Below the pieces are notes generated by a model that was not told where the DNA came from, did not search any database, and saw nothing but the letters and a program-made list of their open reading frames with translations. The position numbers and the translations under genes were made by a program. From Massospora cicadina (taxonomy: Eukaryota; Entomophthoromycota; Entomophthoromycetes; Entomophthorales; Entomophthoraceae), in NCBI GenBank assembly GCA_022478985.1, contig JAKSZP010004223.1, positions 1 through 64,000 of the forward strand: a DNA stretch of 64,000 bases. The letters run 5' to 3'. How positions within the stretch are numbered: position 1 is the stretch's first letter; each line of letters begins with the position of its first letter. This document shows, in pieces, positions 54,558 through 64,000 of the stretch.

Positions 54558-55691
54558 TACCAAAATGATGGACCAACCCAAAAGGGCTGCGATGGTTCCC
54601 ACACAAAAAGGGCCCAGAGAGCAAACTTCGTCACAAAATCAAACCGGAGAGACCAACTCCATTAACAAATCAACAGCGGGGGTGGCTTCTGCTGCAGAGG
54701 GGGCTTTGGTCTCCTTTGCTGCGGTGGCTGCTAATGGATTTGGTCTCAGAACCAAGCTTTTTGAAGCGGGGAACTCTGGCCCATCCAAGGATCTGACGGT
54801 GAGCATGGTGGAGAGCCTCAAGAGGGTTCACGCCGTGGAAGTGAAGACTGGATGGTCTAAAGAGATGCTCATGGTCAGGGTGATTGAGGTGTGTGGGTTC
54901 GCCCCACTCCATATTTCACGTTTGGCTCCTGGGTTGAAACTTATGACCTTCAGTCTAAGCTTCAAAAGGAACAGGTTTTGGCTGCCAGTTTGAGCACAAA
55001 GAATGAGGAGGCCGTATGTCTTGACATCAGCACCAAGATCAGAAGGTTCATTCTGAGGGACGTACCACCTGTGATCACTAGAGGGGCCATGATGTCTCAG
55101 CTGAAAGGCTTTGGCAGAGTGATCTCCTTTAATGAGAACAAGCTGGTAAAGAACTTGAAGCAGAAGGATGGTAGCTTGAAAAAGTTCACCATAGGATCTG
55201 GGGACTGGGTTTTGAAGGTTGAACTTTTGAAATCATATGGGGAGTTACCTCATTCAGTCACTGTGGGGACCTGGAGTGTCCCTGTGGTACCGCTGGACAG
55301 GTGCTTCTTGTGTGGTGCGAAGGGGCACATCAGAGCCAAATGTCCTCAGGTTCAACCTCCTGCGGCAGTGGCCAAGCCTAGTGGGCCTAGCGCGGGGGTG
55401 CCAGTGATGGTGCCCTCTGAGAAGGAGAAGTTGGCTCTCCAGAAGGCGTTGGAGAAGCTGACTGAGATGTCAGCCAAAGCAAGGGAGGAGGCTGCGGCTG
55501 GCATCACTTCAGAGGCGGTGACTGGAGTGCTGAAAAGTGCGAGGAAGGTCAACAAGGAGTCAAAACGCTCCCAGAAGGTGAGGGAAGCAATGAGACTCCA
55601 AATTGAGCTGAGTGGCGCTTTGGCACAGTCCGCAAAGGACATTATGGAGGCGGTCGCCTCCCAAATGGATGGGGTTCTCCCCATCACTTGA
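54558..55691 (+). pseudogene. LINE ORF1, nucleic-acid-binding protein with CCHC knuckle
   Basis: ATG at 54558 (MMDQPKRAAMVPTQKG) opens a frame through FAAVAANGFGLRTKLFEAGN to about 54910, where one frameshift moves to the frame ending at 55691. That part has a domain with ISTKIRRFILRDVPPVITRG and FTIGSGDWVLKVELLKSYGE. A zinc knuckle CFLCGAKGHIRAKC (55302-55343) is followed by a Lys/Glu/Ala-rich helical tail. A middle domain before one CCHC knuckle is the usual ORF1 design of plant-type LINEs, which bind LINE RNA. Reading continues in another frame to 56018 (KKRGPAKPAEVEEDGD). Confidence 0.82.
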
Positions 55692-56021
55692 TTGCATAAG
55701 AGGCGGGCGACCATAAGGGATGTGGGTGTGACAGAGCGCGCGAGGCCCATAGGGGAAGAGGCGGAGGTGAGGGAGGTGTTGCCTGCTAGCAATAGTGGGC
55801 CAATGCCTTCTAACCCAATGCCTCCAACTGAAGTGGAGGGGTCTATCAAGGACCCTGGCAATGGCAAGATTCTGGAGGATGCTGTGACTGAGCAGCCTCC
55901 ACCCCTGGCTCAGTCTAGTACTGAAAAGGGGAGGAAGAAACGTGGTCCTGCTAAACCAGCTGAGGTGGAAGAGGATGGGGACCCCCAGATCCTGACACTG
56001 AGGCCTCTTCAGTTTTGAACC

Positions 56022-57060
56022 TATGGCGATCAGGGTTGAATTTGCTAACGCGCGGGGTCTGAATAGACTCAAGCAGTGGCAGTGGGTGAAACTCTGATTG
56101 CAACAACATGGGATAGATATTGGCTTCCTCACTGAGACTAAGTCCAAACCTGGGGTGGAAGAGGACTGGGCTTTCCAGTTCCCCTGAAACAATCATTTTA
56201 CTCTCATTTGGTGGATCAACCAAACTCAGACTCACCCTTAGGGGAGGGAAAGAGGGAGGGGGAGAAGCCAAGGGGGGTATCTTGGTCTGGTGGGCGGACA
56301 AGGTTAAGGTGTTGGATAAAAGGGTATTGGTTCCTGGAAGAGCAGTGGCAGTAATGTCACTGTTTGGAGAGGAATCAATTTGGTTTATTGGCATATATGC
56401 GCCCAATTCTGGATCTGAATGGAAGGCCTTCTTCCAGAAGGTCGGCCTAAGGATTCAGGAGGAAGGCATTGGGGGGTCAGTAGTGCTGGGGGGAGACATG
56501 AACTGTGTCTGCTTTAGGGATGACAGGGTTGGGGCTTCAGGCAACTGGAGTTCTGATCCTGGAGCCCACGAGTTGGCCAGTTTAATGATTGACCTTGGCC
56601 TACTGGATGTGTGGAGAGCTGGCCGTGGTGAGGAGGGAGAGACTGGGTGGACTCACATCCAGGGGGATCATTTCTCCCGCATTGACCTTGTGTCAGTGCC
56701 CCAGCCTCTCCTGAGTCGCTGCAAGTTGATCCTTCAGAATCATGATCCAGGTGCTTCAGACCACAGGCCCCTGGAACTGCAGATCAGTGACCCTTGGGTT
56801 GCTTCTGCAGGGAAAGGGATCTGGAGACTGAACCCTGAACTCCTGAAGTGGAGTCCACTTCAGGATATCATGAGGAAGAAGGTGAGGTGGTGGAGAAGCC
56901 AGATTGTGGGGAAGCCAGATGCGCCAGTAAAATGGTTGCAGATGAAGGCTGATCTCAAGATGGCTTGTGAAATCTTTGGGAGGCAGCTAGGGGCCATGCG
57001 TTTGAGGTATGAAACCTTGGAGAGGAGCTTTGAGAGTACCTGCAAGCAGGCCATGGTCAT
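56022..57060 (+). pseudogene. LINE ORF2: AP endonuclease domain
   Basis: ATG 56022 gives MAIRVEFANARGLNRLKQWQ; stops and a shift between 56095 and 56190 interrupt it around GFLTETKSKPGVEEDWAF (catalytic Glu in TETK). From about 56190 the frame is open to 58009: IWFIGIYAPNSGSEWKAFF, VVLGGDMNCVC (GDxN near 56495), HFSRIDLVSVP (SRxD near 56680) and GASDHRPLELQ (SDH near 56758). These are the conserved endonuclease residues that nick target DNA. The enzyme looks complete apart from the N-terminal breaks. Confidence 0.9.
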
Positions 57061-58895
57061 GGGGGCATCTGCCTACACGGCCAAGGCTGAATTGTATGCG
57101 AAATTGATGGGAGCCTTCATGGTGGATCGCCTCAAACAAAGGAAGTCTAGATGGGATGAGGATTCTAACAGCAATGTGGCCCTACTCCGCAAGGCAGTAG
57201 GGGCATTCAGACCTTCAGCAAGGATCTTGTCACTTTGTGATGGGGGAGTTGAGGTGAAGGATGCAGCTCGCATGGCTGAGGTGGCCAAATCCTACTATGA
57301 GGACCTTTATGGCCCCTCTGAGAATGACCCAGAGGCATCCAAAGTACTCTCAAGCGGACTGGGGGTACTGCCAAAGGAGACTCAGCTGCACCTATGTAGC
57401 AAGATCTGCAAATTGGAGGTGTCAGACGCCATCTGCAAGGGCAAGAATGGCAAGGCTCCTGGGGAGGATGGGTTGATCTTGGAGCTCTTCAAGTTATTTT
57501 GGGCAGAAATGTCTGAGATGCTTGCTGAGCTTTACAATCAACTCCTAGCCTCTGGTATAATTGAGCTGGCATTTTCAAAGGGTGTAGTGGTGGTGTTGTA
57601 TAAGAAGGGCGATCCCTCCCTCATGGGGAACTATTGGCCTTTGACTCTGCTTAACGTTGACTATAAGATCTTAATGAAGATCCTAACCAATCGACTAAAG
57701 GGGGTTGTGGCAGATGTTGTTGGGAAAGAGCAGAATGGGTTTATCCCAGGACGCTCAATTACTGACAACTTGATGCTGCTTCACCTGATAGAAGAGTGGG
57801 CAAGTAAACAGTATGACCAGAGGGGGTGGCTACTGTTTCTTGATCAAGAGAAGGCGTATGATTGGGTGAATCATGAGTTTCTTTGGGAAGTGTTAAGTAG
57901 GGTTGGAATCAAGGGGCATTTGTTGAGACTGCTTAAAGCGATTTATGAGAAGGCCTCATTGGTTGTCAATATCAATGGGGTCCTCTCCCACCCCTTTAGG
58001 TGTGTGTAGGGGCGTGCGTCAGGGAGACCCTCTATCTCCCTTGTTGTTTGTTCTTGCAATAGAGACCCTTTCAGTGGCTCTCAGAAAGTCAGACTGGAGG
58101 AAACTTACCATCAATGGCGAGGAGTACTCTCATTCAATGTTTGTGGATGATATGTGGATTTATGTTTTGTTGGAGGAGGAGGAGAAGGTGGTGATGAACA
58201 TTCTGAAGATGTACCAGAACGCAAGCAACGCTAAGGTCAATCTGTCAAAATCCAGGGCTTGGCCCATTGGCAGAATGGCGACGTTGGGTGTGGCACCAAA
58301 GAGCTCAATCCCCTGGATGGCAACAGGGGAGGAGTTTCTGTACCTTGGGTGTCCCATCCCTGGGTGGGCGTCGCCGCACAAAATTTGGCTCAAACTTGAA
58401 GCAGACCTTAAAAAAGTGGCTTGGAAGTGGCAATGGCTCAACTTATCTTATTGGGGCAGGGCCATTGTCATGAACACTTTCATTCTTTCCAGACTATGGT
58501 ACATTGCCAGATTTGTTCCACCGCTGGCATCTTCCATCAGAAGAATACAGAGTTCAATCATCCAGTTCATTTGGCGAGGGCGAGCGTCAAAAACCAGTTA
58601 CTCTAACTTGTGTCAGGAGGTGAAGAAGGGGGGCATCGGTCTGATTAACTTTGGGAGTATGATCAAAGCACTGCAGCTGAAATGGATTGCATGGGTCGCT
58701 TGGGAGGGAAAATCCATCTGTTGGTCTCCAATACTGGAGGACTACCTCTCTAAGGCTTGCAAGGACAGTTTGAACAAGGATCTTGGTGTTAGCTGGGGCA
58801 TCAATCAAGGGGCCATTCCAAGCGTGGGGAACCTACCAGGCTACTGGAAGATTACTTTAGAGCTTGGGCGGGCAGCAAGGGTAGATTAGAGGGTG
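57061..58895 (+). pseudogene. LINE ORF2: reverse transcriptase domain
   Basis: RT blocks in order: GKNGKAPGEDGLILELFKLF (57440-57500), VVVLYKKGDPSLMGNYWPLT then LLNVDYKILMKILTNRLK (57590-57700), EQNGFIPGRSITDNLML (57730-57780), LFLDQEKAYDWVNHEFL (57835-57885), GVRQGDPLSPLLFVLAIETL (58010-58070) and the catalytic FVDD at 58140-58151. A one-base frameshift near 57990-58010 separates the first blocks from GVRQG. The thumb region (YLGCPIPGWASPHKIWLKLE, WGRAIVMNTFILSRLWYIAR) follows to 58889, where a stop ends the frame. Confidence 0.92.
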
Positions 58896-60004
58896 GAGAG
58901 TGGACCATTGAAAAGGATCCTGGGCAATTCCCCTTTGGGGAGGAGCTTGGGGACTGGAGATGGAACCTCGTCTGCGCAAGGCCTTCAAGCACTTTATTGG
59001 GGCGGTCCACTGGGGGGACCTCCTTGATGGCGATGGCTGGAGGGTGCTTAGGGTGGAAGCAGCTAATAATGTTGCCAGTACCTCCAAGGTGCTGGTAAGG
59101 AAGGCATGGGATGTTGTGGAAGCAACTGAACTGCCTTCTTGCTGGAGGGAAGCAATTCCTTCTCTGGCTGCATTAGAGGCTGGGGAAGCCTGTTCAGAAG
59201 GTTGTGGAGGGCAGGATTGGCGGGTGTTCCCATGAGGAAGAGAAGGCTGGAGATACTCCAGATGGGAAAGCCTCTTCGTCCTTTGGGACTGGCTCAAGGT
59301 GGGGGGAGGTAGCGGTGTCTGCCTCTCAGATTTCACAACTGCCAGGTTCTGGAAGCTACAAGACAGAGAGCTTTGCTTGATGTACTTGTCCAGATCACTT
59401 GCAAAATGTGACCTGGCCTGATGGACCTGTGGGGGAGGAGGGTTAAGGGATGCTGGTCTATACCAGTTCAGAACTTTCTCTTCCAACTCCGCAGCAACAT
59501 CCTGGTCACTGGGGCGACTCTGCAGAAGTGGAGTAAGCATAAGGAGGATGACCTTCTGTATGCCTGTAAGGTATGTGGAGGGGAGGAGATGGCAAAGCAC
59601 ATCTTCACAGAGTGTCCAGCAGTGGATGCTGTGTGGAGTAGTGTTCTCCTTTGGTATGAAGCATACCAACCAGGGTGTAAGTTATCCTCTGGTCATCTCG
59701 CATGGCCAGAGATCCTGACTGTGTATGCCCCACCAAGTCTGCTTGCAGACAAGGAGGGGTTCAGGGTCTGGTGCACGATATGGGGGAGGTGATGTATGGT
59801 CTATGGCTTGCCAGAAACCAGCGTTGCTTCCCTTCAGAAGGAATCCAGGCAACAAGCTCCCTGGCCATAGTCAAGCGACGGCTAGAAATAGCTGTAGAAA
59901 GCTATGGCAATCCTCTTTCCTCAAGTAAGTCCAACTTGGGGGTCAGTCTGGTCTCATTCCTTGCAGTAAGGGATGGGAGGCATATCTCTGAACTGGCTGG
60001 GTAG
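58896..60004 (+). pseudogene. LINE ORF2: C-terminal Cys/His (zf-RVT-like) region
   Basis: Three open pieces in different frames (58960-59235, 59421-59792, 59702-60004) continue ORF2. The middle one reads WGRRVKGCWSIPVQNFLFQL, then CKVCGGEEMAKHIFTECPAV, a C-x2-C...H-x4-C motif typical of the zinc-binding module after RT in plant L1 elements. The last reads MYGLWLARNQRCFPSEG and ends at 60004. The 270-codon frame on the opposite strand (59669-58857) is a shadow of this region. Confidence 0.8.
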
Positions 60005-60300
60005 CCTTTGCTACCTGGTATACCAAACAGTGAAGAATATGTCAGTTTAGGGGTGGTGTGAGCCACCCCATCCGCGGTCAGGCCCACTTTGGTGGTGCTT
60101 AGATTTGCGCAGCCCCAGTGCGGTGGGGGCAGTACCCCAGGTTTCATCCTGCAAAGTTGCCTGCACTGGGTGCCCTAACGGGCACACAAAAACTCAAACC
60201 ATTGGAGGACTTTTGAAAGTCTATAAAAGGCGGGGTAGACTGCCATTTTGTCTTAGTAAAGATGGTTCAAGTACCCAAGCAACTTGGTTTTAAAAAATTT
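60005..60300 (+). other. LINE 3' region
   Basis: GC-rich non-coding sequence (agccaccccatccgcggtc, ggtgccctaacgggcacac) continues the LINE composition and drops abruptly to AT-rich DNA near 60290. The complementary ggtgccc/gggcac pair could form a short hairpin. No clean poly(A) tail is visible. Confidence 0.5.
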
Positions 60301-62480
60301 TCTTTTAATATAGAGTAATGGCCCAAGTTTAAGTAAATTGTAAAACCTTTAAAATAAGTTGTCTGACAAAGTAAAGTCTCCATTCTTAACCAAACATAAA
60401 AATAGCATATAACTAAATTTAAGCTTCAGAGTATTGAATATGGAGACATCAAACTTTAAAAGATATAGATTCAACAGAAGGTTTAAAATATAATTAAAAT
60501 ATAAGGCTGTATAATTTACTGAAAATTGACCAGTTTTTAGATACAAAACTTACTAGGAAAAAAACCTCTTTCAAAAAGACACTAAAAAGCATAAAATAAT
60601 CAAGAAATTTAAATACTTGATAAAACCCTTTTCTGAAGTCAGTGCCATGTTTTAATCTGAATTATAATAGCTATTTATAGAATACATAATCAGCACTGTA
60701 TATTCTAAGTTGCATGTATTTATACTTGAATCCAATCCAATATAAGCTCTAGTTTGTATTTGTGAGCAAAATTCTATAAGTCAGGTTGGAATATGGTGCT
60801 GACTTCAAAAAAGGTTTTATTGAGTATTTATAATTTCTTGATTATTTTATAATTTTTAGTAACTTTTTTGAAGGGTTTTCTATCTTTTTTGAAAGCAGTT
60901 CTTTTTTTCCAATAAATTAGTGTGCTTTTCAAAGTTGGTTCTTTTTTCCTAATTTTATTTAAAAAATCACAATCTCTAAATTATTTTTTTCAAACTCACT
61001 ATTTCTATAAGAAAATTAAAATCACTATATATATTATGTATATTACTTTATAAAAAAATATAAAAAATAGCTAAACTTGACATAAATATTTATGACTTTG
61101 AGAACCATCTGAGGCTTTTTTCATTTTTCTTAATTATAAAAAGTTAAACAATCAATTTTATTAAAATACATCTTAACCTGAAAATCCTTCATACAGTATA
61201 TAGTCTTTGATAATCATCTTTTAAAGGTAAAACTTATATAAATAGCTTTGTTCAGTTTGATAAAAAAATAAGGGTTTTGTCATTCTATTTTTTTAATGGA
61301 TCAATTTATGATTTTGGTAGAATCTGAGAAACTAAGGCAATTGGGGCAGATTGTATAGCATTATTGATAGTTATTTTGGTGGAACATGGAATTACAATGA
61401 ATTTGAAATGTAGCTTGCAAACCTAGTTATGGTTGATTTGAGGGTTTGACAGCTCCACAATAACATCTAGGTTTGAAGGCTGTGGGTGGGTTTTTTTATT
61501 ATTTAGGAAAAGTTTAGCAATTGTAGATGCTAAGCTCTCAGAGGATTGATTGAGGTTTTGATTTGCCAATACTTTATAGCATCAAGACTAATTGAATTGT
61601 TTAGTCAAGTTTAATGATTAAGATCAAATAATATCCATTATAGGATGATTGGCCGGTTGGAATTACATAATTTTTAATATAAAAAAGTGTGGTTTGAAGC
61701 TATTGATTTGCCAATGCTAGACTTAAGTTTTCTGGCAATGAATGTTTCTCACAATTGAAATCCATTGCCTCCAATCCATTTAATATATATAGAGAATTAC
61801 TGGTCAGATACTGGATCAATCCTTACAATATTAGAATGGGATCTAAGTTTGAGCATAACTTTTTAAAAAATCAAAATTAACCAGTAGTTTTAGAGTTATG
61901 CTTAAACAAACATAGAAGAAAAGTAAAAAGCATAGACAAGTCAAATTGGTAAACCTTTTTCCTTTTTCAAAGTTGGTAAAAAAATTGTCTGGAAACTGAA
62001 AAAAAAAATTTTGTTTGATCCAGAAAAATTTATTAAGGTGCCTTACAGTGGTAACCAAAGGTGAGTTTAGGTGAAAGTGAACAAAAACCTACAAAATTAT
62101 AACTAGTTCTAATCTTTACTAAAAAAGAAACTGTGATGGATACTGATTTAAGTCAATAATATACCAAATGCTCACTTAGAAAGTCCATAAAAATGTATAG
62201 AAGATTAATATTAAGGTGACTTTATAAACCAAATTGCTAGCCAGTTTTTTAGCCATAGCCGCAGAGTTTAGGTTCCCTTAGTTTCATAAATTTTAATGCT
62301 AAAATATTTATTAGATGTAACAATAGATCACATAGCAACTTTGAGGCAATATGATTTTTAGCCAATGTTTAAAAATAGATCTTTCCCATTATCACTTTAA
62401 ATTAGCAACCTTTATTAATAATGAATATACTTGGATTGGGCCTCATGAGTACTAAACAAGAAAACAGTTAACCTTAAGGT
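60301..62480. other. AT-rich intergenic stretch
   Basis: Apart from the foldback element at 60561-60879 no gene, LTR or tRNA-like feature is seen. The frames at 60349-60546 and 61843-62058 (minus) are Phe/Leu/Lys-rich products of AT-rich DNA. Confidence 0.55.
60561..60879. mobile_element. Foldback MITE-like element
   Basis: The left arm 60561-60670 and right arm 60771-60879 are imperfect inverted copies of about 110 bp. The left arm's complement reads ggcactgacttcagaaaagg then gttttatcaagtatttaaat; the right arm reads ggtgctgacttcaaaaaagg then ttttattgagtatttataat, and both continue tttcttgattattttat. About 100 bp separates them. The layout matches a non-autonomous foldback or MITE element. 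The outer ends and target duplication could not be defined. Confidence 0.75.
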
Positions 62481-63420
62481 TGGTAAAAACGTTTTATTTT
62501 GCAAAATTCACGATTTTTCAATAGATTATTGTATTGTCATGGGAGATATATAAGTGTGCCAAATTTTAAAGCTCTAGCTAGTCTGGAAGGTAGTCAAAAA
62601 TCAATTGCAAGATTCCATTATAGATAGACAGACAGATACCACAGTGAGCCAATAACAAGATAGTATAAAACGTTTTTATAAAATTCACAATATTCACAAT
62701 TCTTCATTGGATTATTGTATTGTCATGGGAGATACACTTGTGTCCAAATTTCAAAGCTCTAGCTAGTCTGGAAGGTAGTTAACTTGAACCTTTTGAATCA
62801 ACCACATATCAAACTGCATAGCCATAACAATAAACAACTACCATCAAAATATATAGGATTTTCACTTGCTATATATAAAATTACTATAAAAATTAACTTT
62901 TTCTATGGATTATTGTATTGTCATTGAGATACATAAGTGTGCCAAATTTCAAAGCTCCAGCTAGTCTGGAAGGTAGTTAACTTGAACTTTCGAATCAACC
63001 AATCATCAACTGCTTGGTAAATCCAAACTAAACTTATCAAAACTACCAACACCCACCAATAACTTACCAAACCCAATTACTTATCGCATTAACCAATCAC
63101 TAACCGCTTACTAAAACTATCAAGCTTATTAATCAACCTAAAACCACCAACCGCTTGGTAAAACCATTGAAACTATCGAATCAAATATCAAACTGCTCGC
63201 CCGTAACGATATACCAACTACCATCGAAACATATAGGATTTTCACTTGCTACATATAAAATTACTATAAAATTAAATTTTGCAGTAGATTATTGTATTGT
63301 CATCGGAGATACATAAGTGTACCAAATTTCAAAGCTTTAGATAGTCTAGAAGGTCGTTAAAAATCAATCGCAAGTTCCACTACGAACAGACACCACAGCG
63401 AGTTGAGAAAGTTTTAAAAG
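62480..63420 (+). repeat. Four-copy diverged repeat cluster
   Basis: A block starting attattgtattgtcat, then gagatacataagtg, ccaaatttcaaagct, agtctggaaggtagtt recurs near 62524, 62713, 62918 and 63291. Copies 1 and 4 continue into aatcaattgcaag, a C/A-rich cagaca part and ccacagtgag. Copies 2 and 3 continue instead into aacttgaac, gaatcaacca. A second shared block (atataggattttcacttgct, ataaaattactataaaa) precedes copies 3 and 4. Spacing is irregular (about 190, 205 and 370 bp), so this is a local segmental or transposon-derived repeat and not a satellite array. Confidence 0.8.
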
Positions 63421-63648
63421 GGGTATTATTCTCACCGTAACAGGTTTTATCAGGCCAAAATAAAAATTCTTGCGGGGATTTTTATTCGGTTCAAATTCAA
63501 ATTGTTCTCAAATTTTAGAACCAAAGTAGTTTATCCGACGAAAATTTTGAACCTAACTCGAAATTGGAATTCAAGGTAGTTAAAGGAAAACATAGCTCAG
63601 ATGTAACCTCATAGAGTTTTAGAGTGGGGAGTCAAGGTTGGTATAAAA

Positions 63649-64000
63649 ATGGGATCAGAGGGTTCAACTTTAAAGCGCAAGAGCCACAAGAAAAAAGTTG
63701 GATCCACCAAGCATCGGAAGGTTCACGCAAATGGGAAGCATTCAAACCGAGCTGGTCAGTTTAACGGAATCCTCTATTTTAATGTGGTAACTTAATTAAA
63801 ACCTACCGTTTAGTTTCACCCGTCGAAGAGGTACTCCCCCTAGAGAGTTGGCGTCGGAAAGCTCTCACCTCATTTCTAAGGCGTCCAAAAGTTTAAATAA
63901 TTTTGTTGGGCCTTTGAGTAAGGCATCCGATGCGGTCAGCGAAACTCCTCTATTTCTATATCCCCTGAAGTCAAAGAAAAAATTAATCGTGCAAAAGTTA
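63649..64000 (+). CDS. Possible first exons of a host gene, basic Lys/Arg-rich protein (partial)
   Basis: ATG at 63649 in a good context (aaaaATGG) gives MGSEGSTLKRKSHKKKVGST, then KHRKVHANGKHSNRAG, before the frame runs into a stop at 63793. A possible intron has a donor at 63755 (GTCAGT) or 63759 (GTTTAA) and an acceptor TTTAG ending at 63813. With the second donor the reading continues in a frame open to the window end: FTRRGTPPRELASESSHLIS, FVGPLSKASDAVSETPLF, YPLKSKKKLIVQKL. The stronger donor leads to a stop near 63895. The Lys/Arg clusters could act as a nuclear signal. I recognise no family. It is the only candidate for a non-transposon gene here, and it is partial. Confidence 0.3.

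Larger units (their letters stand above)
54090..60300 (+). mobile_element. Near full-length LINE (L1-like, with zf-RVT-type C-terminus)
   Basis: This GC-richer block in AT-rich flanks holds ORF1 (54558-55691), a spacer, ORF2 (56022-60004) and a 3' part to about 60300. ORF2 has an AP-type endonuclease, RT and a C-terminal Cys/His module, the layout of plant-type L1 elements. The 5' edge is set by the composition change near 54090. I could not find a clear poly(A) end or target duplication. Only a few frameshifts and stops are present, so it is much younger than the neighbouring relics. Confidence 0.85.

Noticed and set aside
55352..56406. Minus-strand ORFs of 150-210 codons
   Set aside because: They lie opposite the end of LINE ORF1 and the start of ORF2, and their composition follows the GC-rich coding strand.
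58857..59669. 270-codon minus-strand ORF
   Set aside because: It is the shadow of LINE ORF2 on the opposite strand, with no domain and Pro/Ser-rich composition.
62480..63420. CRISPR-like or satellite array
   Set aside because: Repeat spacing is irregular, copies are diverged, and the flanking sequences are themselves repeated; the setting is eukaryotic.

Overview
The window looks like repeat-rich nuclear DNA from a eukaryote with a large genome. It holds no rRNA, no CRISPR, no operon-like gene run and no clearly intact host gene. The host cannot be named from the sequence. The chromodomain Ty3/gypsy elements and a possible 55-59 nt intron at the right end would suit a fungus. The zf-RVT-type L1 LINE and the tRNA-derived SINEs would also suit a streptophyte or alga.

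Region 1 (1-47712) is one nest of seven Ty3/gypsy LTR retrotransposons. R0 (minus strand, chromovirus-like, left end outside the window) is the base. R1 (plus, 5528-24761) and R2 (minus, 25011-43868) are copies of one family that both landed in the pol gene of R0, originally about 250 bp apart. R1 was then hit by R1a (5621-11497, in its 5' LTR) and R1b (15046-21691, in its reverse transcriptase). R2 was hit by R2a (plus, chromodomain element, 27953-40325, in its reverse transcriptase). R2a was hit in its 5' LTR by R2b (minus, 28859-35256). Each of the six insertions has paired LTRs, 5-bp target duplications and a host sequence that rejoins across it. With inserts removed the lengths are consistent: R1 about 6.7 kb, R2 about 6.5 kb, R1b without its SINE about 6.3 kb, R2b about 6.4 kb, R1a about 5.9 kb, R2a about 6.0 kb. 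All coding regions carry stops and frameshifts.

Region 2 (47713-54090) holds a LINE reverse-transcriptase relic cut by the R0 insertion and a strongly decayed gypsy relic. Region 3 (54090-60300) is a nearly full-length LINE with ORF1 (CCHC knuckle) and ORF2 (endonuclease, reverse transcriptase, C-terminal Cys/His zinc motif), broken by a few frameshifts. Region 4 (60300-64000) is AT-rich, with a foldback MITE-like element, a four-copy repeat cluster, and at the edge a possible first exon of a basic, lysine-rich protein.

The most unusual features are collagen-like Gly-X-Y repeats inside the Gag of two gypsy elements (R1b and R2b), a primer-binding-site sequence shared by otherwise different families, and small tRNA-derived SINEs, two of which have visible empty sites in paired LTR copies.
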